DNA of 64,000 bases. It comes from Vreelandella malpeensis (GTDB taxonomy: Bacteria; Pseudomonadota; Gammaproteobacteria; Pseudomonadales; Halomonadaceae). Shown here piece by piece: positions 34,584 through 47,081 of this stretch. The stretch spans positions 1 to 64,000 of the forward strand of contig NZ_WHVL01000008.1 in assembly GCF_020622355.1 (NCBI RefSeq), read 5' to 3'. Numbering within the stretch: the first letter of the stretch is position 1; each line of letters begins with the position of its first letter. Below the pieces are notes generated by a model. The model did not search any database. It was not told the DNA's origin and saw only the letters and a list, made by a program, of their open reading frames with translations. The translations under genes and the position numbers were made by a program.

Positions 34584-35777
34584 ATGTCTCAGACCGTAGA
34601 ATCGCCAGTGGTTCAACACCACGCGCTCGATCACCGCGAAGCCAAGCGGGTGACCTACATCGGTGCCTGGCTCGACGCCGTGCTGAGCATCGTCAAGGTG
34701 GCGGTCGGTTTTCTGGTCGGCTCGGCGGCGCTGATCGCCGACGGCATCCACTCGCTGTCGGACCTGGTCACCGACGGCTTCGTGCTGGCCGCCATCCACT
34801 ACGGACGCCAGGAGCCGGACAAGGACCACCACTACGGTCACGGTCGAATAGAGACGCTCACCACTCTGCTGCTCGGCAGTATCCTGATCTTCGTCGCCGG
34901 GGGGATCGCCTGGTCGAGCCTCGATCGGCTGGTGAGCGGCCAGGGCGTCAGCGCCCCGGGGTTCGTCGCGATCGGCATCACGGTGGTGGCGCTTGCCAGC
35001 AAGGAGTGGATCTTTCGCTACACCATGCGCGTGGCCAAGCGCGTCAAGTCGAAGCTTCTGGAAGCCAATGCCTGGCACTCGCGCAGCGACGCGCTCTCCA
35101 CCGCCGTGGTACTGGTGGCGCTTCTGGGCGCCCAGTTCGGCGTCGGCTGGCTGGATGCGGTCGCGGCAGTGGTGGTGGGACTGCTGGTCGGCAAGGTGGG
35201 GTGGGATCTGCTATGGCAATCCGCCCGCGAGCTCGTCGATACCGCGCTTCCCGAGGACGTGCAGCAACAGATGCACGACGTGGCCCACAGCGTGTCCGGG
35301 GTGGACAGCGTGCACGACCTGCGCACCCGCCAGTCCGCCGGCTGGGTGATGGTCGACTTGCATATCGTGGTGGGGCCGACGATCACCGTCTCGGAAGCCC
35401 ACGAGATCGGCAACGAAGTCAGCCGCCGGCTGCGCCAGGCGTTTCCGCTGCTCACCGACGTGATCTTCCACATCGACCCGGAAGACGACGCCGGCGAAGG
35501 CGACCCCAGCAAGCTTCCAGGCCTCCCTCTGCGCCCGGAGGTCGAAGCGGCCCTCGATGCGCGCTGGTACGCCCACCCGGTGTGGCGTACGCTCAACGAA
35601 CTGCAGCTTCACTACCTGGACAACAAGGTGTCGGTCTCGCTGATCATCAGTGACGCCGTCCACCAGCCGCCCCAGTGCCTGGCGAGCCAGTTGAAGGCCA
35701 TGGCCGCCGATATCGAGTGGCTTGGTCACGTCGAGATTCTCTACATCACCCGGGCGGCGAGCAGCGCGCTGCGCTGA
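34584..35777 (+). CDS. Cation diffusion facilitator family efflux protein
   Basis: The 397-residue inner-membrane protein of the CDF family exports divalent metals (Zn, Fe, Mn or Co) by proton antiport. Six membrane segments are predicted, with the metal-site motifs ALIADGIHSLSDLVTD (Asp and His residues in the second helix) and ANAWHSRSDALST (fifth helix). A C-terminal cytoplasmic domain follows (VHDLRTRQSAGW; VDLHIVV), and beyond it an extra tail of about 100 residues rather than the usual end. The ATG at 34584 follows AAGGA. The metal cannot be assigned from these motifs alone. Confidence 0.88.
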   Translation: MSQTVESPVVQHHALDHREAKRVTYIGAWLDAVLSIVKVAVGFLVGSAALIADGIHSLSDLVTDGFVLAAIHYGRQEPDKDHHYGHGRIETLTTLLLGSILIFVAGGIAWSSLDRLVSGQGVSAPGFVAIGITVVALASKEWIFRYTMRVAKRVKSKLLEANAWHSRSDALSTAVVLVALLGAQFGVGWLDAVAAVVVGLLVGKVGWDLLWQSARELVDTALPEDVQQQMHDVAHSVSGVDSVHDLRTRQSAGWVMVDLHIVVGPTITVSEAHEIGNEVSRRLRQAFPLLTDVIFHIDPEDDAGEGDPSKLPGLPLRPEVEAALDARWYAHPVWRTLNELQLHYLDNKVSVSLIISDAVHQPPQCLASQLKAMAADIEWLGHVEILYITRAASSALR

Positions 35778-35890
35778 ACGATCGTCGCAGGGGGCGGTCT
35801 CAGGCCACCGTGCGCATCGACAATGGCGGTGCGCGATGTAGGGGGCTCGAACGAGCCGCCTCCTTCCCGCTACCTGCTGCCCCGGACGAC

Positions 35891-36490
35891 ATGGACGCCC
35901 TCAATCTCGCTCTTTTCGAACTGCTCAACTCTCCCTCGAACGCTCCCGACTGGCTCGTGACGATCGCCACGTTCTGCGCTTCGGACATCATTCTGGTGGT
36001 ACCGGCACTGCTGGTGCTGGGCTGGCTGCTCGGTGACGATGCCTCAAGACGGCCGCTGTTCGAGGCCTTCGTCGCCACGCTTCTGGCCTTGGGCGTCAGC
36101 GGGGCGATCGGAGCGCTGTGGCCGATGCCGCGCCCCTTCATGGTGCCGGTCGGCGAATACCTGCTCGAGCACGCGGCCACGCCCGCCTTTCCGAGCAACC
36201 ACCTGACGATCATGCTGACCATGGCCTTCAGCCTGACGCTGCACGATCGCACCCGGCGGCTCGGCCATGCGCTGCTGGTGGCCGCCATGCCGGTCGCCTG
36301 GGCGAGGGTCTATCTGGGTGTTCACTTCCCGCGAGACATGATCGGGGCCTTGATGCTCGCCCCGACGATGGCGGCACTGACCGGGCTCGGCCGCGTCTGG
36401 CTGGTGACCCCGCCTTACGAGCGGGTCGTGCTGCGCTGTCATCGCACGCTGTTCGCCCCGCTCATCGCACGCGGCTGGGTACGGCGCTAG
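35891..36490 (+). CDS. PAP2-family phosphatase, probable undecaprenyl-diphosphatase (BcrC-like)
   Basis: The 199-residue membrane protein has the three phosphatidic-acid-phosphatase motifs as PMPRPF, PSNH and RVYLGVHFPRD, with the catalytic His residues in the second and third. About five membrane segments are predicted. Length and motif pattern match BcrC/YbjG-type undecaprenyl-diphosphatases, which act on the periplasmic face. The ATG at 35891 begins the hydrophobic N-terminus; the longer frame from 35675 overlaps the metal efflux gene. It is convergent with mgtE, 16 bases apart. Confidence 0.8.
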   Translation: MDALNLALFELLNSPSNAPDWLVTIATFCASDIILVVPALLVLGWLLGDDASRRPLFEAFVATLLALGVSGAIGALWPMPRPFMVPVGEYLLEHAATPAFPSNHLTIMLTMAFSLTLHDRTRRLGHALLVAAMPVAWARVYLGVHFPRDMIGALMLAPTMAALTGLGRVWLVTPPYERVVLRCHRTLFAPLIARGWVRR

Positions 36491-36505
36491 GCGCCGTACC
36501 CGCGC

Positions 36506-37888
36506 TCACAGGTGGGCGAGAATGGTGGTGGCAATGGTGAAGTAGATCAACACGCCCGTGGCATCGATCAGCGTGGTCACCAGAGGCGCCGAGGCGGTCG
36601 CCGGGTCGACCTTGAAGCGCTCGAGCACGAAGGGCAGGCACATGCCCATCAGGCTTCCGAACAGCACGATGGTCACCATGCTCAGCGCCACGATCATGGC
36701 GACCGCCTCGCCACCGCGCATGATGCCGATCGGCGCCACGGCGACCGCCATGGTCAGCCCAAGCGATCCCGCCACCAGAAGCTCGCGGCCGAGCATCTTG
36801 CCCCAGTCCTTGACGCCGACGTCTCCCGTGGCCATGCCGCGCACCATCAGCGTCGCCGCCTGGGCGCCGGCGTTGCCGCCGCTGCCGATCAGAAGCGGCA
36901 AAAAGAACACCAGCGCCACTTGCGCTGCGATGATGTCCTCGAAGTAGGCGATGCCCGCCCCGGAGAACAGGTTGGCGAACACCAAGAGCACCAGCCAGGT
37001 GACGCGCTTGCGGTACAGGCTCCAGAGCGGCACCCGGCTCACGCCATCCTCGAGCTGGCCGATCGACATCCCCTTGTGGATATCCTCGGTCGCCTCGGAC
37101 TCGGCGACGTCCATGGCGTCATCGTGGGTGACGATGCCCACCAGCCGCCGCTCGTGATCGATCACCGGCAACGCCAGCAGGTCGTAGCGGGCGACCACCC
37201 GGGCCACCTCCTCCTGCGGCTTGTCCACTGCCGTATTGATCACGTCCTTGATCATGATGTCGTCGACCAGCGCTCCCGGGCGAGCCACCATCAGCTGGCG
37301 CAGCGACATGGTGCCGATCAGCTCGCCGTCACCGTCGAGCACGTAGAGCTGGTAGACCGTCTCGGCGTCCGGCGCGGTCTGGCGCACGCGCATCAGCGCC
37401 TGCGACACCGTCATGCCACTGGCTATCGCCACATAGTCAGAGGTCATGATGGCGCCAGCAGTGCCCTCTTCGTAGCTCGAAAGCCGCTTGAGGTCCTCGC
37501 GCTCCTGGTGGGCCATGCGCCGCAACAGCGCCTCGCGGCGATCCTCGCCGAGCAGGTTGAAAAGATCCGCCCGCTCGTCGGAACCCATCTCCTCTAAAAG
37601 CGTCAGCACCTGGGTGTCGGAGAGCTCGCCGACCACCTCGAGCTGGCTCTCGCCGGGCAGATAGCCCAGCACGTTGGCCGCCCGTTCGGTGGAGAGAATC
37701 TCGAGCACGGCCAGGGCCGCCGCGAGCTCTTCGTCCTCCTCGATCAGCTCTTCGAGGACTTCACCGATATCCGCCGAGCGTATTTCCGCCAGCCGCTCGG
37801 ACACTACCTCCCGGCTCGGCGCTTCCTTGCCGAGTTCGCCCAGCAGTTCCGTCTTCAGTTCCTGCAAGGTTTCATCGTTTAGCGACAT
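36506..37888 (-). CDS. mgtE: Magnesium transporter MgtE
   Basis: The 460-residue MgtE-type channel has an N-terminal helical domain with Mg2+-binding repeats (about residues 20-130), a pair of CBS domains (residues about 140-260, TSDYVAIASGMTVSQALM and ALPVIDHERRLVGIVTHDDAM) and a five-helix pore (from about residue 285, with GSGGNAGAQAATLMVRGMA and FGSLMGMCLPF). The cytoplasmic domains close the pore when internal Mg2+ is high. The MSLNDE start at 37888 is well placed. It is convergent with the PAP2 gene. Confidence 0.95.
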   Translation of the reverse strand: MSLNDETLQELKTELLGELGKEAPSREVVSERLAEIRSADIGEVLEELIEEDEELAAALAVLEILSTERAANVLGYLPGESQLEVVGELSDTQVLTLLEEMGSDERADLFNLLGEDRREALLRRMAHQEREDLKRLSSYEEGTAGAIMTSDYVAIASGMTVSQALMRVRQTAPDAETVYQLYVLDGDGELIGTMSLRQLMVARPGALVDDIMIKDVINTAVDKPQEEVARVVARYDLLALPVIDHERRLVGIVTHDDAMDVAESEATEDIHKGMSIGQLEDGVSRVPLWSLYRKRVTWLVLLVFANLFSGAGIAYFEDIIAAQVALVFFLPLLIGSGGNAGAQAATLMVRGMATGDVGVKDWGKMLGRELLVAGSLGLTMAVAVAPIGIMRGGEAVAMIVALSMVTIVLFGSLMGMCLPFVLERFKVDPATASAPLVTTLIDATGVLIYFTIATTILAHL

Positions 37889-37977
37889 CGCAATCTCCCT
37901 GACAAAGGCGTCATGTTGGATGAGTTTTTGCAGACGGGGGCTTCACTTGCGTGGCCTTATAGTAGCAGAGAAAAAAA

Positions 37978-38010
37978 ACGCCCCTTGAACCCGAGGGCTC
38001 AAGGAGCGTC
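37978..38010 (-). terminator. Intrinsic terminator of the ATP synthase operon
   Basis: On the minus strand an imperfect GC-rich hairpin (arms ACGCTCCTTGAG / TTCAAGGGGCGT) is followed by a run of eight T residues (reverse of 37971-37978). It lies 25 bases after the atpC stop. Confidence 0.85.
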
Positions 38011-38034
38011 TTGTTCACGCCCGGGGCGTGAGTA

Positions 38035-38463
38035 TCAGCCTTTGCCCGCCTTCTTGCGCAGCTGCTGGATCGTTCGCAGCTGGGCCACGGCCTCGGCGAG
38101 TTCCGCCGAAGCGCGCGTGTAGTCGAGCTCGGCGGACTTCTCGTTGAAGGCCTTGAGCGCGTCCTGACGTGCCTGCTCGGCGGCGGCCTCGTCGAGATCC
38201 CCCGCCCGTGCCGCGGCGTCGGCCAGGATTGTCACCACGTCCGGCTGGACTTCCATGAAGCCGCCGGAGACAAAGAAGTTCTCTTCCCTGCCGCCGTCCA
38301 TGATCACGCGGATCGGCCCCGGCTGAAGCTCGGTCAGAAGCGGCGTATGGCCCGGGAGAATCCCCAGGTCCCCCATCAGACCAGAAGCGATGACCTGCTC
38401 GACGCTTCCGGAGAAGATGGACGCTTCGGCGCTGACGATGTTGCAAGTGAAGCTATTCGCCAT
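38035..38463 (-). CDS. atpC: F1F0 ATP synthase epsilon subunit
   Basis: The 142-residue central-stalk subunit controls ATP hydrolysis. It has the N-terminal beta-sandwich ([33 protein letters not shown]) and a C-terminal pair of helices rich in Ala, Glu and Gln. It is the last gene of the operon, 24 bases after atpD, followed by a clear terminator. Confidence 0.95.
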   Translation of the reverse strand: MANSFTCNIVSAEASIFSGSVEQVIASGLMGDLGILPGHTPLLTELQPGPIRVIMDGGREENFFVSGGFMEVQPDVVTILADAAARAGDLDEAAAEQARQDALKAFNEKSAELDYTRASAELAEAVAQLRTIQQLRKKAGKG

Positions 38464-38487
38464 AGCGAATCCCCCTAATGAACGGGA

Positions 38488-39879
<1,392 letters not shown>

Positions 39880-39935
39880 TTAAAACCTGCAAATGAAACC
39901 TGTCTGCCTGAAGCCGGCGGGCGGCTTCAAAGGCG

Positions 39936-40820
39936 TTATACGGCTGAAGCGCCGCCGACAATCTCGGAAATTTCCTGGGTGATGGCGGCCTGGCGGGCCT
40001 TGTTGTAGACCATCTCCAGATCGTCGATCAGATTGCCCGCGTTGTCGGTCGCGCTCTTCATGGCGATCATCCGGGCGGCCTGTTCGCACGCGCCGTTCTC
40101 GACCACCGCCTGATACACCTGCGATTCGATGAAACGAACCAGCAGGCTGTCGAGCAACGCCTTGGCATCCGGTTCATACAGGTAGTCCCAGCTTCCGGGA
40201 CGGGCGTTTTCCTCGTCATGCTTCGCATCGTCGCCCATCGAGGACGAGAGCGGCAGAAGCTGACGAACCACCGGCTTTTGCGTCATGGTGTTGACGAATT
40301 CGTTGTACACCACGTACAGACGATCCAGCCGGCCCTCGTCGTAGGCTTCGAGCATGACCTTGACACTACCGATCAGCCCCTCGACGCTCGGCTTCTCGCC
40401 TAGTCCGCTCTTCGCAGCGACCAGATGGCCACCGTACTTGCGGAAAAAGGCGGAGGCTTTGGAGCCCAGGGCACAGAAGTCGAGCTCGGCGCCTTGCTCT
40501 TTCCAGGCCGCGGCGTCTTTCAACACGGCCTTGAAGAGGTTGACGTTCAAGCCGCCGCACAGACCGCGATCCGTGGACACCACGATGTAACCAACGCGCT
40601 TCACCTCGCGCTCGACCATGTAGTCGTGCTTGTACTCGGGGTTGGCGTCGGCAATGTGACCGACCACGTTGCGAATCTGCCGTGCGTAGGGCTGGCCAGC
40701 CTTCATCAGATCTTGCGCTTTACGCATCTTCGACGCAGCGACCATTTCCATGGCGCTGGTGATTTTCTGCGTATTCTTGATGCTCCCGATCTGGGTGCGT
40801 ATCTCTTTTGCAGCTGCCAT
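39936..40820 (-). CDS. atpG: F1F0 ATP synthase gamma subunit
   Basis: The 294-residue rotor shaft of F1. The N-terminal helix ([36 protein letters not shown]) and the C-terminal helix ([20 protein letters not shown]) that form the coiled-coil axle are both conserved. There is a 68-base gap to atpD, the largest in the F1 part of the operon. Confidence 0.97.
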   Translation of the reverse strand: MAAAKEIRTQIGSIKNTQKITSAMEMVAASKMRKAQDLMKAGQPYARQIRNVVGHIADANPEYKHDYMVEREVKRVGYIVVSTDRGLCGGLNVNLFKAVLKDAAAWKEQGAELDFCALGSKASAFFRKYGGHLVAAKSGLGEKPSVEGLIGSVKVMLEAYDEGRLDRLYVVYNEFVNTMTQKPVVRQLLPLSSSMGDDAKHDEENARPGSWDYLYEPDAKALLDSLLVRFIESQVYQAVVENGACEQAARMIAMKSATDNAGNLIDDLEMVYNKARQAAITQEISEIVGGASAV

Positions 40821-40885
40821 AGCGATCTACCCTTCGTTCGTGGCTCTCAGAAAGTAGCGAAGCCCGCCCGCAGGCGGGCCGACCA

Positions 40886-42430
40886 TTACCAGCTCTGAGT
40901 CGCCTTGAACTGCTCAAGACCCGACTTCAAGCCGCCCTTGATCTCGTCGTTGTAGTCGCCGGTCTGGTTGATCTTGTCCATCAGATCACCGTGCTCGGAC
41001 TTCATGTAGTCGTGCAGTGCACGTTCGAAGTCCAGCACCTTGTCGACGCTGACATCATCCAGATGACCTTCGTTGGCGGCGTAGAGCGTGAGCGCCATCT
41101 CGGCCACGGACATCGGCGAGTACTGGTTCTGCTTCATGAGCTCGGTGACGCGCTGACCGTGCTCGAGCTGCTTGCGGGTCGCCTCGTCGAGATCCGACGC
41201 GAACTGCGAGAACGCCGCCAGTTCGCGGTACTGGGCGAGGGCCAGACGCACGCTGCCGCCGAGCTTCTTGATGATCTTGGTCTGGGCCGAGCCGCCTACC
41301 CGCGATACCGAGAGACCAGCGTTGATCGCCGGGCGGATACCGGAGTTGAACAGGTTGGTTTCCAGGAAGATCTGGCCGTCGGTGATCGAGATCACGTTGG
41401 TGGGAACGAACGCGGACACGTCGCCACCCTGGGTCTCGATGATCGGCAGTGCGGTCAATGAGCCGGTCTTGCCAGTCACTTCACCATTGGTGAACTTCTC
41501 GACGTAGTCGGCGTTGACGCGCGCGGCGCGCTCCAGAAGACGTGAGTGGAGGTAGAACACGTCACCCGGGTAGGCTTCACGACCCGGCGGACGACGCAGC
41601 AGCAGCGATACCTGACGATACGCCACGGCCTGCTTGGAGAGATCATCGTAGACGATCAGCGCGTCTTCGCCACGGTCACGGAAGTACTCGCCCATGGTGC
41701 AGCCGGAGTAGGCGGCCAAAAACTGCATCGGGGCCGGGTCAGCGGCGCCGGCGGCGACGACGATGGTATGGCCCATGGCGCCGTGCTCTTCGAGCTTGCG
41801 CACCACGTTGGCGATGGTCGACTGCTTCTGACCGATCGCGACGTAGACGCAGGTCACGCCCTTGCCTTTCTGGTTGATGATCGCGTCGATGGCGATCGCC
41901 GACTTGCCGATCTGACGGTCGCCGATGATCAGCTCACGCTGACCACGACCGATCGGCACCATGGAGTCGATCGACTTCAGGCCGGTCTGGATCGGCTCGT
42001 CGACGGACTGACGCGTGATGACGCCCGGCGCGACCTTCTCGACCGCGTCGGTCATCTTGGCGTTGATGTCGCCCTTGCCATCGATGGGGTTACCGAGTGC
42101 ATCGACCACGCGGCCAACGAGTTCGGGGCCCACCGGCACCTCGAGGATACGACCGGTACAGGTAGCGGTCATGCCCTCTTCGAGCAGGAGGTAGTCGCCC
42201 AGAACCACGGCGCCGACGGAGTCGCGCTCGAGGTTGAGCACCATGCCGAAGATGCCATTCGGGAATTCGATCATTTCACCGAACATCGCGTCTTCGAGGC
42301 CGTGGATTTTCACGATGCCGTCGGAAACGGTGACGATGGTGCCCTGGTTACGGGCTTCGGATGCGACGTCAAGCTTCTCGATACGCTGCTTGATGATGTC
42401 GCTGATCTCGGAAGGATTCAGTTGCTGCAT
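40886..42430 (-). CDS. atpA: F1F0 ATP synthase alpha subunit
   Basis: The 514-residue non-catalytic nucleotide-binding subunit of F1. It begins [20 protein letters not shown] and has the P-loop [13 protein letters not shown] and the [20 protein letters not shown] and [11 protein letters not shown] segments. The arginine finger lies in the [10 protein letters not shown] region (Arg). Normal length; 16 bases after atpH. Confidence 0.98.
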   Translation of the reverse strand: MQQLNPSEISDIIKQRIEKLDVASEARNQGTIVTVSDGIVKIHGLEDAMFGEMIEFPNGIFGMVLNLERDSVGAVVLGDYLLLEEGMTATCTGRILEVPVGPELVGRVVDALGNPIDGKGDINAKMTDAVEKVAPGVITRQSVDEPIQTGLKSIDSMVPIGRGQRELIIGDRQIGKSAIAIDAIINQKGKGVTCVYVAIGQKQSTIANVVRKLEEHGAMGHTIVVAAGAADPAPMQFLAAYSGCTMGEYFRDRGEDALIVYDDLSKQAVAYRQVSLLLRRPPGREAYPGDVFYLHSRLLERAARVNADYVEKFTNGEVTGKTGSLTALPIIETQGGDVSAFVPTNVISITDGQIFLETNLFNSGIRPAINAGLSVSRVGGSAQTKIIKKLGGSVRLALAQYRELAAFSQFASDLDEATRKQLEHGQRVTELMKQNQYSPMSVAEMALTLYAANEGHLDDVSVDKVLDFERALHDYMKSEHGDLMDKINQTGDYNDEIKGGLKSGLEQFKATQSW

Positions 42431-42446
42431 GCCATGTCCCTCGGAC

Positions 42447-42980
42447 TCAAGCGGTGAGCGCGTCAGAAAGGCGGTTCAATCGACCGCGTACCGACCCGTC
42501 GATGACGGTGTCGCCGGCACGCAGGATGACACCGCCGATGAGCGACTTGTCGACCTGAGTAGTAATGGAGATTTCGCGATTCAGACGTTTCTTGAGCGCG
42601 TTTGCGAGCTTGGTCTGCTGCGCCGCCGTCAGCTTGTAGGCGGACGTGACGGTGACCTCGACACGCTGGTCGAATTCGGCGCGCAGGCGCTCGAACTGGT
42701 CAGCGATAAAGGGCAGGGCAGACAGGCGCCCTTGATCGGCCAGGGCCACCAGAAAGCGCTCGACGCCGTCGGGCTGTTCCGGCAATGCACCGGCCAGCAG
42801 CTCGACCTTCTTGTCGTTGGCGACCTTCGGACTCCCCAGCACGCGGCCGACGCCTTTATCGGCGACGGCCACGCTCAGGAAGTTCAACGCCTGGGACCAG
42901 CTATCAAACGCTTGTTGATCACGCGCGTATTCAAACGCCGCCTTAGCGTAAGGACGAGCGACGGTAAGTAGTTCCGCCAT
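42447..42980 (-). CDS. atpH: F1F0 ATP synthase delta subunit
   Basis: The 177-residue peripheral-stalk subunit (OSCP type) clamps the top of F1 to the b subunits. The N-terminal [15 protein letters not shown] and the C-terminal [16 protein letters not shown] are typical. It follows atpF by 11 bases. Confidence 0.96.
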   Translation of the reverse strand: MAELLTVARPYAKAAFEYARDQQAFDSWSQALNFLSVAVADKGVGRVLGSPKVANDKKVELLAGALPEQPDGVERFLVALADQGRLSALPFIADQFERLRAEFDQRVEVTVTSAYKLTAAQQTKLANALKKRLNREISITTQVDKSLIGGVILRAGDTVIDGSVRGRLNRLSDALTA

Positions 42981-42991
42981 GGGTCACCTCC

Positions 42992-43462
42992 TTACAGTTC
43001 GGCAGCAAGCTCATCAAGCAACTTGCGATGCGCTTTCTCGTCGACCGACTCTTGCAGGATGCGCTCGGCGCCGATGATCGCGAGGCGAGACACCTGAGCA
43101 CGAAGCTCGTCTTTCGCGCGATTCACTTCCTGCTCGATTTCGGAACGTGCGCTGGCGACCAGACGTTCGCCTTCGGCGCGCGCCGTGGCGCGAGCTTCCT
43201 CGACGATCTGGGCGGAGCGCTTGTTGGCCTGCTCGATGATGGCAGAGGCCTGCTCCTTGCTCTCCTTGAGCGTCTGCTCGGAGCGCTCTTGAGCAAGCTC
43301 GAGATCGCGCGTCGCACGGCTGGCTGCATCCAAGCCATCAGCAATCTTCTTCTGGCGCTCGTGAAGCGCGTTGCTGATCGGAGGCCACACGTACTTTATG
43401 CAAAACCAGACAAAGATCGCGAAGGCGATCGTCTGCCCGATAAGCGTCATGTTGATATTCAC
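42992..43462 (-). CDS. atpF: F1F0 ATP synthase b subunit
   Basis: The 156-residue peripheral-stalk subunit has one N-terminal membrane helix ([20 protein letters not shown] with the conserved WPPI after it) and a long charged coiled coil to the end. The length is that of the classical b subunit, which works as a homodimer; no b' gene is present. Confidence 0.97.
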   Translation of the reverse strand: MNINMTLIGQTIAFAIFVWFCIKYVWPPISNALHERQKKIADGLDAASRATRDLELAQERSEQTLKESKEQASAIIEQANKRSAQIVEEARATARAEGERLVASARSEIEQEVNRAKDELRAQVSRLAIIGAERILQESVDEKAHRKLLDELAAEL

Positions 43463-43538
43463 AGGACTGTACCTCTGACAAGTTCGTGGCGACCGGAGTA
43501 AAGCAGAACCGAGCGGAGTGCCGCCCGGTCAGGCTTGC

Positions 43539-43793
<255 letters not shown>

Positions 43794-43851
43794 TTAAGGG
43801 TTGAGGGTTGAAGTTACGGGTTATTCGAAACCGGTGACGTCTGATGAACGC

Positions 43852-44691
<840 letters not shown>

Positions 44692-45144
44692 TCAATCAGT
44701 TGTGCGGCGTGTCTTGAGCATCAGCCAGGGTGCCAGCCAGTGCGTCGAGATGACCGCAACATAAGCGCTAAAAAAGAAAGTTGGGTTTGAAGGAGGCACT
44801 GTCACGAACATCAGCGTGAAAAGAGCCACCGTCAAACCGAACTTGCCCGCCGCAGCGCGCAACAGGCGGTTGGCGCCGCGAACCCGGTGCGATGAGAAGA
44901 TTCCCATCCGTTGAACGAAGAACACATGAGGCAGTACCGCGACCAGTGCCCCCAAGGCGAACGAGGCCGCGCCACCGGCGCGCTCCAGTCCAAACGCGCC
45001 CGCCGTGCCCACAAGCGCCAGCACCAGCTGGGCGCGTAGCAGTGACACGGTGTACGCCTGGCGTCGCCGGACTTCAAATCGCTGCATGACGTGTCGGCAC
45101 CTGTCGCCGCGTGTTGTTTCATCCGGGCCAGGTCGTTTCGTCAT
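44692..45144 (-). CDS. atpI: ATP synthase protein I
   Basis: AtpI helps assemble the c ring and may also act in magnesium supply to the synthase. The product has four hydrophobic segments in the last 115 residues (LLRAQLVLALVGTAGAFGLE; ALGALVAVLPHVFFVQRM). Two starts are possible: ATG 45144 (150 residues), which sits just after the promoter, or ATG 45087 (131 residues, the commoner family length) with AGGTG ten bases upstream. First gene of the atp operon. Confidence 0.85.
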   Translation of the reverse strand: MTKRPGPDETTRGDRCRHVMQRFEVRRRQAYTVSLLRAQLVLALVGTAGAFGLERAGGAASFALGALVAVLPHVFFVQRMGIFSSHRVRGANRLLRAAAGKFGLTVALFTLMFVTVPPSNPTFFFSAYVAVISTHWLAPWLMLKTRRTTD

Positions 45145-45172
45145 CGAAAACGACCTGTGCAAATCTTGCGCG

Positions 45173-45201
45173 ATTATAGGGAAGCGCTATCACACCTTCA
45201 A
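45173..45201 (-). promoter_or_regulatory. Sigma-70 promoter of the ATP synthase operon
   Basis: On the minus strand TTGAAG (45196-45201), a 17-base spacer and a perfect TATAAT (45173-45178) lie directly upstream of atpI. This is the best-formed promoter seen in the window and implies a very short leader if ATG 45144 is used. Confidence 0.8.
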
Positions 45202-45313
45202 CCGAAGTTGCGTCTAATTTGCGGGTTTACGCGCGCACTTGTGACCAAAGCGTTAAAAAAGGCGTCTATCGTGCGGCCATTTAATGAGCCTGCTAGTTAC
45301 CTGACCGATGCGG

Positions 45314-46240
45314 TTACTTGATATGCCCGAGAATGCCGTCGAGCTCCTCGAGACTGGTGTAGCGAATGGTGACCTTGCCCTTGCCGCGCTGGCCATGATC
45401 GATGGAAACCGGCGCGCCGAGGAGCTCGCCAAGCTGGGTTTCGAGCCTTGTGACGTCGGCGGTCTTTAGCGCGCGCTTCGGTGTGGCCCGGGCGGCCTCG
45501 TCGCTGGCGAGCTTCTTGACCAGCGCCTCGGTGGCGCGCACGGTCAGGTCGTTGTTGACCACCTCGTGGGCGACGCGACGCTGCTGGGCGCTGGAAAGCG
45601 ACAAAAGCGCCCGGGCGTGGCCCATGTCGAGATCGCCGCGCTCCAGAAGAGTCTGCACCTCGGCGTCCAGGGTCAACAGGCGCAGAAGGTTCGCCACCTG
45701 GGTGCGCGACTTGCCCACCGCGTCGGCGATCTGCTGCTGGGTCAGCTCGAACTCGTCGCCGAGTCGCTTGAGCGCCAGCGCCTCCTCCACGGCGTTGAGG
45801 TTCTCGCGCTGGATGTTCTCGATCAGCGCCAGCGCCAGCGCCACCTCGTCGCTGACCTCGCGGATCACCGCGGGAATGACGTCGAGTTCCGCCAGCTGGG
45901 CGGCGCGCCAGCGGCGCTCGCCGGCGATGATCTCATAGCGCGCCTCGCCGATCGGACGGACCACGATCGGCTGCATCACGCCCTGGGCGCGAATCGAGTC
46001 GGCCAGCTCCTCGAGCGCCTCGGGCTGGATGTCACGGCGCGGCTGGTACTTGCCGCGGCTCAGTTGACCCAGCGGCAGTCGCTCCAGCCGCTCCAGGGCA
46101 GGATCCTGGGCGGTGGCCGCCAGCGGCGACTCCACCTGCTGCAGTACGCCATCGCCGGTCAAGTCCAGCGTGTCGCGGCGACGGGCGCCCGCTCCGATGA
46201 GGGCATCCAGGCCACGTCCCAGCGCGCGTTTACGCGTCAT
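45314..46240 (-). CDS. parB: Chromosome partitioning protein ParB
   Basis: The 308-residue protein binds parS sites near the origin and loads partition complexes. It has the family N-terminus RALGRGLDALIG, the CTPase/ParB box GKYQPRRDI and AGERRWRAAQ, the HTH region (ELTQQQIADAVGKSRTQVAN) and a C-terminal dimerisation domain. It lies in the conserved order mnmG-rsmG-parA-parB, about 4 kb from the probable origin. Confidence 0.97.
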   Translation of the reverse strand: MTRKRALGRGLDALIGAGARRRDTLDLTGDGVLQQVESPLAATAQDPALERLERLPLGQLSRGKYQPRRDIQPEALEELADSIRAQGVMQPIVVRPIGEARYEIIAGERRWRAAQLAELDVIPAVIREVSDEVALALALIENIQRENLNAVEEALALKRLGDEFELTQQQIADAVGKSRTQVANLLRLLTLDAEVQTLLERGDLDMGHARALLSLSSAQQRRVAHEVVNNDLTVRATEALVKKLASDEAARATPKRALKTADVTRLETQLGELLGAPVSIDHGQRGKGKVTIRYTSLEELDGILGHIK

Positions 46241-46313
46241 GCGTTTCCCCTTGTACGTTGAATCAAGACCAAGACCCTGCCGTCAGGCGTTCATCGCCCG
46301 TCCCCGGTCGCCT

Positions 46314-47081
46314 TCAAAGCGACAGCTTGCGAATCATCTCCTTGGCGAGCACGCGGTACGCCTGGCTGCCCCGCGAGAAGCGCGCGTACTGGGTCACCGG
46401 AAGCCCGTGGCTGGGCGCTTCGGCCACCTTCACGTTGCGCGGGATGGTGGTCTTGAGCAGCGCGTCGCCGAAGAAGTCGCGCAGCTGCTTGTCGACCTCG
46501 CGAGTCAGGCTCGTACGCTTATCGTACATCGTGCGCAGGATACCGGAAATCGCGAGTTCCGGGTTCACGCTCTCCTTGATCTGCTCGACGGTATCGAGAA
46601 GCGCCGAGAGCCCCTCGAGGGCGTAGAACTCGCACTGCAGCGGAATCAGCACGCCGTGAGCGGCGGTCAAGGCGTTGACCGTGAGCATGTTGAGCGACGG
46701 CGGGCAGTCGATCAGCACCACGTCGTAGTCATCGGCGACCGTGGCCAGGGCCGTCGAGAGCCGGCTCTGGCGCTCGTCGCGATCCAGAAGCTCCACCTCG
46801 GCGGCGGTCAGGTCGCCGTTGCCCGGCAGCACGTCGTACTTGACGGAAAGCCCGGTGACGATGGCGTCACCGGCACTCGCCTCGCCCAAGAGCACGTCGA
46901 GCACGCTCTTGTCGAGCGCGTACTTGTCGATGCCGCTGCCCATGCTGGCGTGGCCCTGGGGGTCGAGATCCACCAGCAGCACGCGGCGGTCGAGACTCGC
47001 CAGGCTCGCGGCGAGGTTGACGGCCGAAGTGGACTTGCCCACGCCGCCTTTCTGGTTGGTCAGGGCAATGATCTGGCTCAC
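46314..47081 (-). CDS. parA: Chromosome partitioning ATPase ParA (Soj)
   Basis: The 255-residue Walker ATPase moves ParB-bound origins. The deviant Walker A is TNQKGGVGKSTSAVNLA and the Walker B region is YDVVLIDCPPSLN. Translation starts at GTG 47081, which shares its G with the last base of the rsmG stop TAG, so the two genes are tightly coupled. Confidence 0.97.
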   Translation of the reverse strand: MSQIIALTNQKGGVGKSTSAVNLAASLASLDRRVLLVDLDPQGHASMGSGIDKYALDKSVLDVLLGEASAGDAIVTGLSVKYDVLPGNGDLTAAEVELLDRDERQSRLSTALATVADDYDVVLIDCPPSLNMLTVNALTAAHGVLIPLQCEFYALEGLSALLDTVEQIKESVNPELAISGILRTMYDKRTSLTREVDKQLRDFFGDALLKTTIPRNVKVAEAPSHGLPVTQYARFSRGSQAYRVLAKEMIRKLSL

